A stretch of DNA of 12,545 nt from Deltaproteobacteria bacterium. GTDB taxonomy: Bacteria > Desulfobacterota > Desulfarculia > Adiutricales > Adiutricaceae. The notes below the pieces were generated by a model. The model made no database searches and was not told the origin of the DNA. It saw nothing but the letters and a program-made list of their open reading frames with translations. Position 1 is the stretch's first letter; every line of letters begins with the position of its first letter. The stretch lies in NCBI GenBank assembly GCA_031279525.1, contig JAITIH010000034.1, positions 1-12,545 on the forward strand. The letters run 5' to 3'. A program made the position numbers and the translations under genes. This document shows positions 1 through 6,460 of the stretch, piece by piece.

Positions 1-357
1 GCGGCCGTTTACGACCGGCTTTTGGCCAAGGGGCCCATTAAGCCCGTCCTCCCCGTCCCGAACGAAAAGCCCGCCTACTATAAATATATGGCCCTCCTCC
101 CGGAAAAGGTCAATCGGGCGGCCCTTAAAGAGCGCCTTAAAAAGGAAAGCGGGGTCAGTCTGGCCGGCGAGGTCTACGCCACCCCCTTAACCAAGCAGCC
201 CTTCTTTCGAGACAACCCCAACGTCCTGGCCGCGCCGCTGGCCCCCGCCCCGGTGGCTGAAATGGTGGCCGAGCGGCAGATCTGTCTGCCCATTTGGCCG
301 GGCCTAACCGCGGAAGCCCAGGAATACGCGGTCGATCGCCTTTTGAAAGCCTTGTGA
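1..357 (+). CDS. DegT/DnrJ/EryC1/StrS-family aminotransferase, C-terminal part (5' partial)
   Basis: The reading frame is open from the first base of the window and ends at TGA 355-357, so 118 C-terminal residues are visible and the N-terminus lies outside. The fragment shows the family's C-terminal pattern: YYKYMALLP at about residues 26-34, a long helix, then GVSLAGEVYATPL at 51-63, KQPFF at 65-69, and CLPIWPGLT at 95-103 before the last helix. Members are PLP-dependent transaminases that aminate keto-sugars for surface polysaccharide or nucleotide-sugar synthesis. The lysine that binds PLP would be upstream of the window. The position before KQPFF, usually His (PLHKQP), is Thr here. The substrate cannot be told from this piece. 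The family call is secure, the exact sugar unknown. Confidence 0.85.
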   Translation, partial: AAVYDRLLAKGPIKPVLPVPNEKPAYYKYMALLPEKVNRAALKERLKKESGVSLAGEVYATPLTKQPFFRDNPNVLAAPLAPAPVAEMVAERQICLPIWPGLTAEAQEYAVDRLLKAL

Positions 358-385
358 AAAAGCTTGATCCGAAGATTTCGGCTTA

Positions 386-422
386 GCGAGTTAAAGCCTA
401 AAGCCAGGCGGCTTTAGCTCGC
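386..422 (+). terminator. Strong hairpin after the aminotransferase gene, possible terminator
   Basis: Bases 386-398 pair with 410-422 over 13 positions with one G-T wobble, leaving an 11-base loop. A competing inner stem (398-405 with 410-417, 4-base loop) is also possible. A smaller hairpin, ccgaa/ttcgg, lies at 369-381. The hairpin starts 28 bases after the aminotransferase stop, where a terminator is expected. No run of T follows it, so intrinsic termination is uncertain; it may instead protect the 3' end of the message. Confidence 0.45.
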
Positions 423-555
423 GCGATTGACCTTGGCCTTGAGGGGGCCATCAAAAATTTTACGTTTAAAGGCTTTTTAACTAGCCAGGCCCTTTTTGGC
501 GCGGGGTCGCGGCGGTCCCGAAAGCAGCGCCTTTTTATCGTGGGAGACTAGAAAA

Positions 556-1128
556 ATGAACGTCGTCGCCATTTCGGCTAGCCCTAGGCAGGGCTCCAAC
601 TCCAACGTCCTAATCGACGAGGCCATAAAGGCCCTAGGGGTCGCGGAATCGGACGCGAAAAAATACGTCATCAACGACCTTCAAGCGATAGGCTGCCAGG
701 CCTGCTATTCCTGCAAAACGAAAACCGAATATTGCGTGGTCAAGGACGAGATGGCCCCGGTCCTGTCGGCCGTGGCCAGCGCCGATTTCGTCGTCTTCGC
801 TTCCCCGGTTTATATTGGGGATCTTACCGCCCAGGCCAAGATTTTTATCGACCGGTCCTTTTCCTGGCTAAAGCCGGACTTTAGGGACCTCGAGATGGCC
901 GGCCGCCTGGCTCCGGGCAAAAAACTCCTCTTTCTCGTGACCCAGGGCGACCCCGATCTTGGGACGTACGAAATGGTCGTGACCCGCTATCTGGAGTATT
1001 TCAGGTGGCTGGGCTTTAAGGCCGGGGCGGTCCACGGGGCGGACCTCAACCAGAAGGAGGCCGCGAAATCTCGCCTGGAGCTATTGGCGGAGGTCCGGGC
1101 CAAGGCTAAGGAACTGGCCATGGCTTAA
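556..1128 (+). CDS. Flavodoxin-like NAD(P)H-dependent oxidoreductase / iron-sulfur flavoprotein type
   Basis: This 190-residue protein has the flavodoxin-like fold of the NADPH-dependent FMN reductase family. A first beta strand (VVAIS) runs into SPRQGSNSN at residues 9-17, the FMN-phosphate loop. ASPVYIGDLTAQAK at 82-95 is the second FMN-contacting segment. Cysteines 47, 50, 53 and 60 form CX2CX2CX6C, like the compact motif that holds a 4Fe-4S cluster in archaeal and anaerobic iron-sulfur flavoproteins; it is followed by KDEM, near the usual KDDM. It probably moves electrons between FMN, an Fe-S cluster and a low-potential partner in an anaerobe; the partner is unknown. I chose ATG 556 because GGGAGA at 542-547 lies 8 bases upstream and MNVVAIS is the natural start of the fold. 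The frame stays open to a TTG at 496, but that adds an Arg/Gly-rich stretch with no family match. The gene stands alone and faces the HD-GYP gene. Confidence 0.85.
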   Translation: MNVVAISASPRQGSNSNVLIDEAIKALGVAESDAKKYVINDLQAIGCQACYSCKTKTEYCVVKDEMAPVLSAVASADFVVFASPVYIGDLTAQAKIFIDRSFSWLKPDFRDLEMAGRLAPGKKLLFLVTQGDPDLGTYEMVVTRYLEYFRWLGFKAGAVHGADLNQKEAAKSRLELLAEVRAKAKELAMA

Positions 1129-1213
1129 AAGCCTTTATGGGCGAAAGCGGCGAGGGATGGGGGCCGGTTTGAGGCGTCCGGCCAAAGGAGGCGGTTGGCC
1201 TTCGGTTAAAAGC

Positions 1214-1321
1214 GGGCGGCCTGGCCTAATTGGCCGGCCAAAAGAGGCGATCGCTAGATTAAAGGCCAGGCGGCCCGATCTGTGGGCCTCCTTGGCCTTT
1301 GGCTTTTGGGGCGCCTTTTTT
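1214..1321. terminator. Palindrome-rich convergent spacer, probable terminator region
   Basis: This spacer lies between two genes that point at each other. Bases 1214-1226 pair with 1264-1276 in 12 of 13 positions. Inside lie the perfect palindromes ttggccggccaa (1230-1241) and gcgatcgc (1247-1254). A second, overlapping hairpin uses 1261-1268 with 1293-1300 and an inner ggccc/gggcc stem (1272-1276 with 1284-1288). A run of six T at 1316-1321 follows in the plus direction. The stems compete with each other. The layout fits termination of the flavoprotein transcript, but the T run sits about 15 bases after the stem, so the mechanism is not certain. Confidence 0.45.
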
Positions 1322-1323
1322 AG

Positions 1324-1344
1324 GGCCTAAAGCGGCCTTAGGCC
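1324..1344 (-). terminator. Hairpin directly after the HD-GYP gene stop
   Basis: The 7-base arms ggcctaa (1324-1330) and ttaggcc (1338-1344) enclose a 7-base loop. On the minus strand the stem begins at the base after the TAA stop of the HD-GYP gene. It is followed there by A-rich, not T-rich, sequence, so it is not a classical intrinsic terminator for that gene. It could act as a 3'-end stabiliser. Confidence 0.35.
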
Positions 1345-2853
1345 TTAGCTAGGGTAAAGGCTGTGGCTGGTCTCGGCGGCGGAGGGCGGGCCGAGGAGAT
1401 AATCCACCGGCTGAAGGCCATACTGGCTGGGATGGAAGCAGTTTAAGACCCGCCGCCTCAAGGACCCGTCCGAGTTTTTTTCGCCCAAATCCACGATTTC
1501 GCCAGGAGTGGGGAGTTGGCCATCCTGGCCGACGTTTAAAAGCATGGCCATGGGGTAGCCATCCTCTCGGTTGGTCGGGGTGATTTTGGACAAAGCCAAT
1601 TCCCGGGTGTTTAAGGCCAATAGGCTCCCCACCGGCCAGGGCCCGACCATATTGACGAAGAGTTTGACCAACAAGGGGTCGAGGTCTTTGGTGGCCTTGT
1701 CCAATATGACCTTAAGGGCCTCGAAGGGGGTCATCTCCGGTCGCCAGGGCCGGGCCGAGGTCATGGCCACGTACTGGTCGACGATGGCCAGGATCCGGCC
1801 GAAGAGGGAAATCTTTTGCGGGTTTTTGTTCTGGGGGTAGCCCGAGCCGTCCAGGCCCTGGTGATGCTCGGTGGTGGGGACGATCATGGCGAGCTTTAGG
1901 GCGAAGGTGGCGTTGAACTGAATGATGTGGAAGAGACTGGCCAAAACGTGACTTTTGGCCAAGGCCAACTCCTTCCCGTCCAGGCGGCCGGCCACGCTGG
2001 CCACCTGCAAGGGGGCCCCGACTTTCCCGATGTCGTGGAATAGGCCGGCTAAGCCTAGCTGCTCTAGGGCCCCGCGGTTAAGCCGGAGGCGATAGCCTAG
2101 GCCAATGGCCAAAACGGCCGTGTTGACCGAATGGGTGAACAAAGAGTCCGTCCCGTTGCGGATGGTGCTTAGGGCCAGAAAGGCGGCCTCGTCCGCGAAA
2201 AGGACGTCGATGAGCTCCTGGACGGCCCTTTTGGCCTTCTGAAGGCCGATTTTCCTTTTGTCCTGTAATCGCTTATAGGCGGCGCGCAAAACGGTGAGGG
2301 CCTGGGAGTAAGCTCGCCTGGCCTCGTCGGCCAGCTCCGGGGAAACATGGCCGAGCCCGCCCGCCGCGACCGGACGGCCGTCTTTTTCTTGTTTTTCTTG
2401 GTCCTCGTCCTTTTTGGCCTTGACCCAGGCCAGCTCCCCCGTCAGGTTTTCCACTAGCCACTCGTAGGGCGAAGGCTCCCGTTTGGCCCGGTTTAAGATA
2501 TCCATCAGGCTGACGATGGATTCGTCGGCCACCCCTTGGGCTGGGGAGAACTTAAGCCCCGAGATCCGCCGGTCTTGGAAAAAGTCGGCGATTTTATCGG
2601 CCGTGTTCCACATGGCGGCCGAGTAGACTATCCGCTCGTCGTTAAGGTAAAAGCGCCCGCGCAGAAGGGCGCACTCGACCGGGCGACCGTTGGCCCAGAG
2701 CTTATTCAAAGTTTGGCGAAAGGACGCGACGTTATCCATGAAAAGCTTATTGTTGGCTTGGTGGATCTTGACCACCTGCAAAAGCCTAAACATGGCCGTT
2801 AAAAGCTCTTCGCCGTCGGAGACGCGCCTGGTTTCTGGATGATCTTGGGACAC
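1345..2853 (-). CDS. HD-GYP domain protein (cyclic-di-GMP phosphodiesterase-like)
   Basis: This 502-residue protein has three parts. Residues 20-125 form an N-terminal domain that resembles the start of the neighbouring HEAT-like protein. A charged linker (about 145-165) and helical stretch follow. An HD-GYP domain covers about 225-430, with a short C-terminal tail. Expected metal-ligand positions are H241, H273-D274 (HDIGK), H302, H330-H331 and D359, with DGSGYP at 335-340. HD-GYP proteins hydrolyse cyclic di-GMP in the cytoplasm. Two deviations stand out: HHE is HHQ, and the second Asp of the usual ADVFDALTS is Val (VDQYVAMTS). The Glu that holds a third metal in some members looks replaced by Ser237, which would fit a two-metal site. 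There is no receiver domain and no membrane helix. I chose GTG 2853-2851 because GGAGG lies 8 bases upstream, inside the end of the preceding gene. The frame stays open to 3096, but that extension overlaps the upstream gene and is Arg/Gly/Pro-rich. Start and stop of the pair are 2 bases apart, so translation is likely coupled. Confidence 0.85.
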   Translation of the reverse strand: MSQDHPETRRVSDGEELLTAMFRLLQVVKIHQANNKLFMDNVASFRQTLNKLWANGRPVECALLRGRFYLNDERIVYSAAMWNTADKIADFFQDRRISGLKFSPAQGVADESIVSLMDILNRAKREPSPYEWLVENLTGELAWVKAKKDEDQEKQEKDGRPVAAGGLGHVSPELADEARRAYSQALTVLRAAYKRLQDKRKIGLQKAKRAVQELIDVLFADEAAFLALSTIRNGTDSLFTHSVNTAVLAIGLGYRLRLNRGALEQLGLAGLFHDIGKVGAPLQVASVAGRLDGKELALAKSHVLASLFHIIQFNATFALKLAMIVPTTEHHQGLDGSGYPQNKNPQKISLFGRILAIVDQYVAMTSARPWRPEMTPFEALKVILDKATKDLDPLLVKLFVNMVGPWPVGSLLALNTRELALSKITPTNREDGYPMAMLLNVGQDGQLPTPGEIVDLGEKNSDGSLRRRVLNCFHPSQYGLQPVDYLLGPPSAAETSHSLYPS

Positions 2854-2855
2854 GC

Positions 2856-4694
2856 TTAAAACCTCCGGCCCAGCTCGGAAGAGGCCTCTTGATAGGCCTT
2901 TCTTAGGTCGCGGAAAAATGAGCCGGCCGCTTGGGCTAAAAGGCCGTCTTGGCCTAAGCCGGGCGGCATCAGTTGGAGGGCCATGGCGGCCCCCACGCGG
3001 TGGCTGATGTCGTCGCCAAAGCCCCAAAAGGCCCGAAACCCCTTTTTCAGCAAGACCTGGCCGGCGAACTCGGCGGCCTGGGTGGAGATGGCGCAACGGC
3101 CTAGGCAGCGGTAGCAGTTTAACAGGGCCTCCCGGGGGCGGGGCTGGTTAAAGTCGTAACTGGTCTTTAAAAACTTCAACAAGGCCTTTTCCACGATCAG
3201 GCTTCTTTTTTGGCTAATCAAGGCGAAAATCTGGCGGCCGACCGTCGGGTCGGGCTCGATTAAAAGGTGGGCCATGTGCCCGATGCGCTCCGGGCTTGGC
3301 CCTAAAAGGGCGTGGGCCGCCTTTTCCCGGACCGAGGGGTTGACGTTGCGGGAAAGGCCAACGACGAAGTTGACCGATTGGTCGGCCTCGGACAAATGGA
3401 TGAAGTCGATCAGGCGGACTATGGTTTCTGGCGGAAAGTTGGCGTTGACGTTTTGGGCCACGTCCGGGTTAACCTGCGGGACTTTGGCGGCGACGGCCAA
3501 GAGGATCTCCTCGCGGATTCCCTGGTCGAGGATCTGGGGGAAGAGCTTGATCAAGGCCTCGACCCCGCCGCCACGGCTAGGCAGGAAAGCCAAAAAGGCC
3601 TTGGTCCGCTCGCGGTCGGCCTGGCTAAGGCCCTGTTTGGTCGGCCGATAGGCGGCCAGGCCGTCCAAAACGTCTTCCCGGCAGAGGAGCTCTTGGAATT
3701 CCGCCGTGACGGAGCCTAGGGTCTCGGCCTTGATCTTGGCCAGCTCGGTTATGGAGCGAATGACGGTTAAGACGGTTTCCAGCTCGCCATAGGCCAGGGC
3801 GAAGCGGACGGTCTCGGCCAGGTAGGCTAAGACGGGGCTCCGGCTGGCGGTGGTCTTGGAGGACCTTAAGACGGTCAGGGCCGGGATTAAGCCGTCCAAG
3901 GCGGTCATCTGGGAGTTTTGGGCGACTAAAATGGACAGGGCCTGTTCGTCCGAGGGGGTCAGCCGCCAGATCTTGGGGTCAAGCCTTTCGGGAAACTTGG
4001 GGCCGTCGGGGCCGACGTTGACCCCGGCCGGCCGGCCCTTGGCGGCGGCGTGGCCAGGGGCCCTGGGCTGGGCGTCGATCCACTGGAGTAGATCCCCCAA
4101 AGAGGCCGGTTGGGCGGCGTGGCCGCCCAGGACTTGGGTCTCCGGGCCCTGGCCCTGGCCCGGGCCCGGGCCTTGGGCTTGGACGACCTTTAAGGCCGCG
4201 ACCTCGGTGATGGGGTCTATGTCCCAGTAGTCGTTGGCCGTTTTGTATTTGACGCCCTGGAAGTCGGCCCTCCACATGGCCGTGACCAGGTCGTCCTCGT
4301 CCTCTTCCTTAACCAGGCGGTAACGATTTAATACGTTAATGAAGCCCAAGGTCTCGTCGATGGTTAGGCCCTCCAAAAACTCGATCCACTGGATCCCGTC
4401 CCGGAAGAGGGGAAAGATGACGTTCTGCTCGCCCTGGCGGTCCTGGTGGACGACCTGGCCGAGATAGGTTAGGCCATGGAGGCCCACGAAAAGCTTAAGG
4501 GACTCTTGGGCCTCCAAAAAGCTGGACAGCCATTGGAAGGTTTTGTTTAAGGAATCTTTGCGGATTTGGTTATTGTCCGGATAAAGGGCGCAGTGTTTAA
4601 CGGTGGCGACGAAGCCCTGAAGGCCGTCGCGCACCTGTTCCGCTAACTCTAAAGAGGGGGAAATGGCGATTTGTCCAGGTCGTTCCTGGGTCAT
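2856..4694 (-). CDS. HEAT-repeat-like helical protein with an N-terminal domain shared with the HD-GYP neighbour
   Basis: This 612-residue protein has no signal peptide or membrane helix and is probably cytoplasmic. Residues 25-125 form an alpha/beta domain with LYPDNNQIRK at 37-46, LTYLGQVV at 75-82 and VLNR at 121-124. The same order (an N-N pair, a short FYLND-type strand, then LNR) appears at the start of the HD-GYP protein. Residues 172-235 are a low-complexity Gly/Pro/Gln linker. From about 245 to 600 the sequence is helical and paired like HEAT/armadillo repeats, clearest at 405-515, with phrases such as NPSVREKAAHALL (452-464) and EPDPTVGRQIFALI (480-493). Such repeats normally bind other proteins. 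I recognise no catalytic motif. ATG 4694 follows an AGGT-type weak ribosome site. The gene leads a two-gene unit, so it may be a scaffold or regulator of the HD-GYP enzyme; that role is inferred. Some families named HEAT could differ from this one, so the repeat call is moderate. Confidence 0.7.
   Translation of the reverse strand: MTQERPGQIAISPSLELAEQVRDGLQGFVATVKHCALYPDNNQIRKDSLNKTFQWLSSFLEAQESLKLFVGLHGLTYLGQVVHQDRQGEQNVIFPLFRDGIQWIEFLEGLTIDETLGFINVLNRYRLVKEEDEDDLVTAMWRADFQGVKYKTANDYWDIDPITEVAALKVVQAQGPGPGQGQGPETQVLGGHAAQPASLGDLLQWIDAQPRAPGHAAAKGRPAGVNVGPDGPKFPERLDPKIWRLTPSDEQALSILVAQNSQMTALDGLIPALTVLRSSKTTASRSPVLAYLAETVRFALAYGELETVLTVIRSITELAKIKAETLGSVTAEFQELLCREDVLDGLAAYRPTKQGLSQADRERTKAFLAFLPSRGGGVEALIKLFPQILDQGIREEILLAVAAKVPQVNPDVAQNVNANFPPETIVRLIDFIHLSEADQSVNFVVGLSRNVNPSVREKAAHALLGPSPERIGHMAHLLIEPDPTVGRQIFALISQKRSLIVEKALLKFLKTSYDFNQPRPREALLNCYRCLGRCAISTQAAEFAGQVLLKKGFRAFWGFGDDISHRVGAAMALQLMPPGLGQDGLLAQAAGSFFRDLRKAYQEASSELGRRF
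2862..2866 (-). promoter_or_regulatory. Ribosome binding site that fixes the HD-GYP GTG start
   Basis: On the minus strand GGAGG sits 8 bases before GTG (2853-2851) and lies within the last codons of the upstream HEAT-like gene. It decides against longer starts that would run up to 243 bases into that gene. It also implies that ribosomes finishing the upstream gene can start the next one. Confidence 0.8.
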
Positions 4695-4749
4695 AAGGCG
4701 GACCTACCGAAGAAAGGCCAATGAGGCAAGAGAAAGAGATCTCGACTGA

Positions 4750-4770
4750 GGGAAAAAAACGATTTTTCCC
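4750..4770. promoter_or_regulatory. Perfect inverted repeat overlapping the predicted transcription start of the HEAT/HD-GYP unit
   Basis: The arms gggaaaaa (4750-4757) and tttttccc (4763-4770) are perfect and enclose 5 bases. The element sits just downstream, in the minus direction, of the -10-like box at 4776-4781, so it would cover the start point or lie at the very 5' end of the leader. It could be a repressor site or a 5' hairpin of the message. Confidence 0.35.
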
Positions 4771-4775
4771 AAAAA

Positions 4776-4781
4776 AGTATA
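4776..4781 (-). promoter_or_regulatory. Candidate -10 box for the HEAT/HD-GYP unit
   Basis: On the minus strand this reads TATACT, 5 of 6 to the sigma-70 consensus, in an AT-rich stretch about 80 bases before the ATG. No good -35 box is seen at 16-18 bases upstream, where the sequence is TATTTT. It may need an activator, or the -10 match may be chance. Confidence 0.3.
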
Positions 4782-4980
4782 TTCGTTTTTTATGACTTAA
4801 AATAGCGCTTTTTCTTAGATTTGAAAAGATTTAATTCGCCGCCGGGCGAAATAAATCGCCCTTTTGGTTTCATTGGCTTCCCCCTGGCCTTCGCGGGGCC
4901 GGCCGATGGTCTCGTAAAAACGCTAGCTGGCGACCAAAATGATCCCTTAAGGGGGCCCAAGGGACCCGGCGGAATTTTAA

Positions 4981-5200
4981 AAACGGGGTAGTTGATTTTT
5001 AAAATGGAGTTTTACTGGATATTTAGTTTATTTTATATTTAATATAATTATATATTTAGGTAACACAAATAGCTAATAGGCTATTTTATAATATTTTACA
5101 AGCCTTTAATCTTAAAGCACAAATTTTAAGGCCTGAAATTACCTAAAGTTAAAAAAAGGCTTTGGCGGGAAGATTTTCAAACGGGGAATAGTTAATTTTT
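4981..5200. repeat. AT-rich island bounded by imperfect direct repeats
   Basis: The segment 4981-5000 (aaacggggtagttgattttt) is repeated at 5179-5200 with two extra bases and one substitution. The roughly 178 bases between them are very AT-rich, unlike the surrounding GC-rich DNA, and include a 7-base-arm hairpin at 5067-5073 with 5080-5086. I see no coding frame and no terminal inverted repeats. It could be a remnant of inserted DNA or simply a large promoter or spacer region. Confidence 0.4.
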
Positions 5201-5325
5201 GGGCCAGCGGGGCCTTAGGAGCCTTAGGGCCTTAAGACCTAAGCCTAAAGTCGGTTCCGGGGCGGGCTTTCGACGTTAGGGAACGTTACCCTTATAGGGC
5301 GATTGGCCTTGAAAAAGGGCCACAA

Positions 5326-5369
5326 GGCCAAACAAAAAGGGCCAAAGGGCCAAACAAAAAGGGCCAAAG
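5326..5369. repeat. Two perfect tandem copies of a 22-bp unit
   Basis: The unit begins ggccaaacaaaaagggcc and ends aaag; copies lie at 5326-5347 and 5348-5369 with no differences. On the minus strand, downstream of the small membrane protein gene stop (5394), each copy reads as a GGCCC followed by TTTTTG. With the upstream agggc it can form short stems before T runs. It may act as a weak tandem terminator. Exact identity suggests a recent slippage or duplication. Confidence 0.6.
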
Positions 5370-5393
5370 GGCTCGCCCTAAAGTCGCGCGCCC

Positions 5394-5588
5394 CTATTTG
5401 GGGCTCTGGCTGAGGGAGAGTCGGCGCAGAAAGAGCGTAAACGCCCCCGCGCCCAAAAGGACCATAAGAACCCCCGAGCCTAAGGCCACCCAGGCCCCGG
5501 CCTGGCCGGCGTAGGCCAAGCCGACCAGGATGGACAAAAGGCCCACCGAAAGGAGAGCGAGGCCCGCCAAGAAAAAAACGGTCGCCAT
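5394..5588 (-). CDS. Small two-helix membrane protein
   Basis: This 64-residue protein has two hydrophobic segments, at about 4-26 and 32-54, joined by a short Gly/Ala loop. It ends in a basic and polar tail (RRLSLSQSPK). I recognise no family. Its ATG (5588) lies 21 bases after the stop of the YccA-like gene on the same strand, with no clear ribosome site, so it is probably translated from the same message, perhaps by coupling. The position suggests a helper or unrelated passenger of that membrane protein. Codon use looks like its neighbours, which supports a real gene, but the evidence is only the frame, hydrophobicity and position. Confidence 0.55.
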   Translation of the reverse strand: MATVFFLAGLALLSVGLLSILVGLAYAGQAGAWVALGSGVLMVLLGAGAFTLFLRRLSLSQSPK

Positions 5589-5609
5589 GAGGCGAGGCGG
5601 GCCAGAGCC

Positions 5610-6323
5610 CTAGTCGCGGCTGCCCAAGATTCTGACGAAGAACATGAAGAGGTTGATAAAGTCCAAAAAGAGCTCTAAAGCCCCTAAAATGACGATCTTG
5701 CTTTCGTCGTCCGAGGACTCAAAGCCGCCGGCGTGAATGACGCGGAGCTTTTGGTGGTCGTAGGCCGTAAGGCCGGCGAAAACCAAAACGCCAATCCAGC
5801 AGATTATGAAGTCGATCATCGGGCTTTTGGCGAAAATGTTGACGACGCTAGCCACTATAAGGCCAATGAGGCCCATGAACAAGAACCCGCCCCAGGCCTG
5901 GAGGGACTTCTTAGTCGCCAGTCCGTAGACGGCCATGGCCCCGTAGACGGCGGAGGAGCATAAAAGGGCCTTGAAAATGACCCCCGACGGGTAGATCATG
6001 AGGACTAGCGACAAAGTCATGCCAAAAGAGGCGGCGTAAGCCAGAAACAAGCCTTTGACGACCGCGGGCGACACTTTGCCGCGTAAAGCCCCAATGCCAA
6101 CGACCAGCCCTATCTGGAGGCCTAGGATTAGAAGCCAAGAGAGACTGCTGGAGGATAGAAAAGAATACCAGGCTTGGGAGTCTTTCAGGATTAAGCTGAC
6201 TACGGTCGACAGCGCCAATCCCCCGCACATCCACAGGTAAACCTTCTGGAAAAAAGAGATCTCAGAGGCTTTGGCTATGGCCTGAGAGTCGTTGTTAAAA
6301 CTTGGGGAAGTAAAATCCTGCAT
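5610..6323 (-). CDS. Bax inhibitor-1/YccA-family inner membrane protein
   Basis: This 237-residue protein has seven hydrophobic segments, at about 25-46, 62-80, 88-111, 115-136, 144-164, 169-189 and 210-232. The family signatures are visible: LTAYDHQKLR at 185-194 and LFLDFINLFMFFVRILGSRD at the C-terminus. D189 and D221 match the pair of aspartates that forms the pH-sensitive latch in the calcium-leak channel YetJ of Bacillus. Bacterial members sit in the inner membrane; in Escherichia coli YccA restrains the FtsH protease and YbhL is uncharacterised. I chose ATG 6323 because AAGGAG lies 7 bases upstream, and the acidic/polar N-terminus before helix 1 is typical. An in-frame ATG at 6398 would add 25 basic residues lacking family character. 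It is probably the first gene of a unit with the small membrane protein. The precise role here is unknown. Confidence 0.9.
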   Translation of the reverse strand: MQDFTSPSFNNDSQAIAKASEISFFQKVYLWMCGGLALSTVVSLILKDSQAWYSFLSSSSLSWLLILGLQIGLVVGIGALRGKVSPAVVKGLFLAYAASFGMTLSLVLMIYPSGVIFKALLCSSAVYGAMAVYGLATKKSLQAWGGFLFMGLIGLIVASVVNIFAKSPMIDFIICWIGVLVFAGLTAYDHQKLRVIHAGGFESSDDESKIVILGALELFLDFINLFMFFVRILGSRD

Positions 6324-6432
6324 GCTGATGCTCCTTAAAAGCGTTAACCTTATCCGTTGGTCTCGATAGCGGCTATCGGCGAACGAAAGAAAATTCATTA
6401 TAGCGTAATTTCTTACCGACCTACGTTTTTAT

Positions 6433-6460
6433 ATTATATTCCCCGAGTTCTAAAAATCAA
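6433..6460 (-). promoter_or_regulatory. Sigma-70-type promoter for the YccA-like gene
   Basis: On the minus strand TTGATT (6460-6455) and a perfect TATAAT (6438-6433) are separated by 16 bases. The predicted start is near 6426, giving a leader of about 100 bases to ATG 6323. A second TATAAT at 6402-6397 lacks a good -35 box. The region is AT-rich, as expected for a promoter. Confidence 0.55.

Larger units (their letters stand above)
4695..5393. other. Gene-free spacer, 699 bp
   Basis: I see no convincing reading frame here. The spacer holds the promoter-like and operator-like elements near 4750-4781, GGCC-rich sequence at 4860-4975, a strongly AT-rich island at 4981-5200, GGCC/CTTAGG-rich sequence at 5200-5320, and a tandem duplication at 5326-5369. 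Both flanking genes lie on the minus strand, so the right part is 3' sequence of the small membrane protein gene and the left part is the 5' region of the HEAT-like gene. Confidence 0.6.

Noticed and set aside
496..555. TTG start at 496 for the flavoprotein
   Set aside because: The extra 20 residues match nothing in the fold, while ATG 556 has a good ribosome site and begins at the first beta strand.
2854..3096. N-terminal extension of the HD-GYP gene up to a start at 3096
   Set aside because: It overlaps the HEAT-like gene by more than 200 bases, its residues are Arg/Gly/Pro-rich shadow-frame sequence, and a clear GGAGG plus GTG start exists at 2853.
4148..4178. GC-rich simple repeat of cctggc/cgggcc words
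   Set aside because: It encodes the Gly/Pro/Gln linker of the HEAT-like protein and needs no other explanation.
3274..4275. Open frames of about 100-135 codons in other frames within the HEAT-like gene
   Set aside because: They are complementary or shifted shadows of a GC-rich coding region and have no family features.
6324..6398. ATG at 6398 as start of the YccA-like protein
   Set aside because: It adds a basic 25-residue stretch not seen in the family, and AAGGAG sits at the right distance from ATG 6323.
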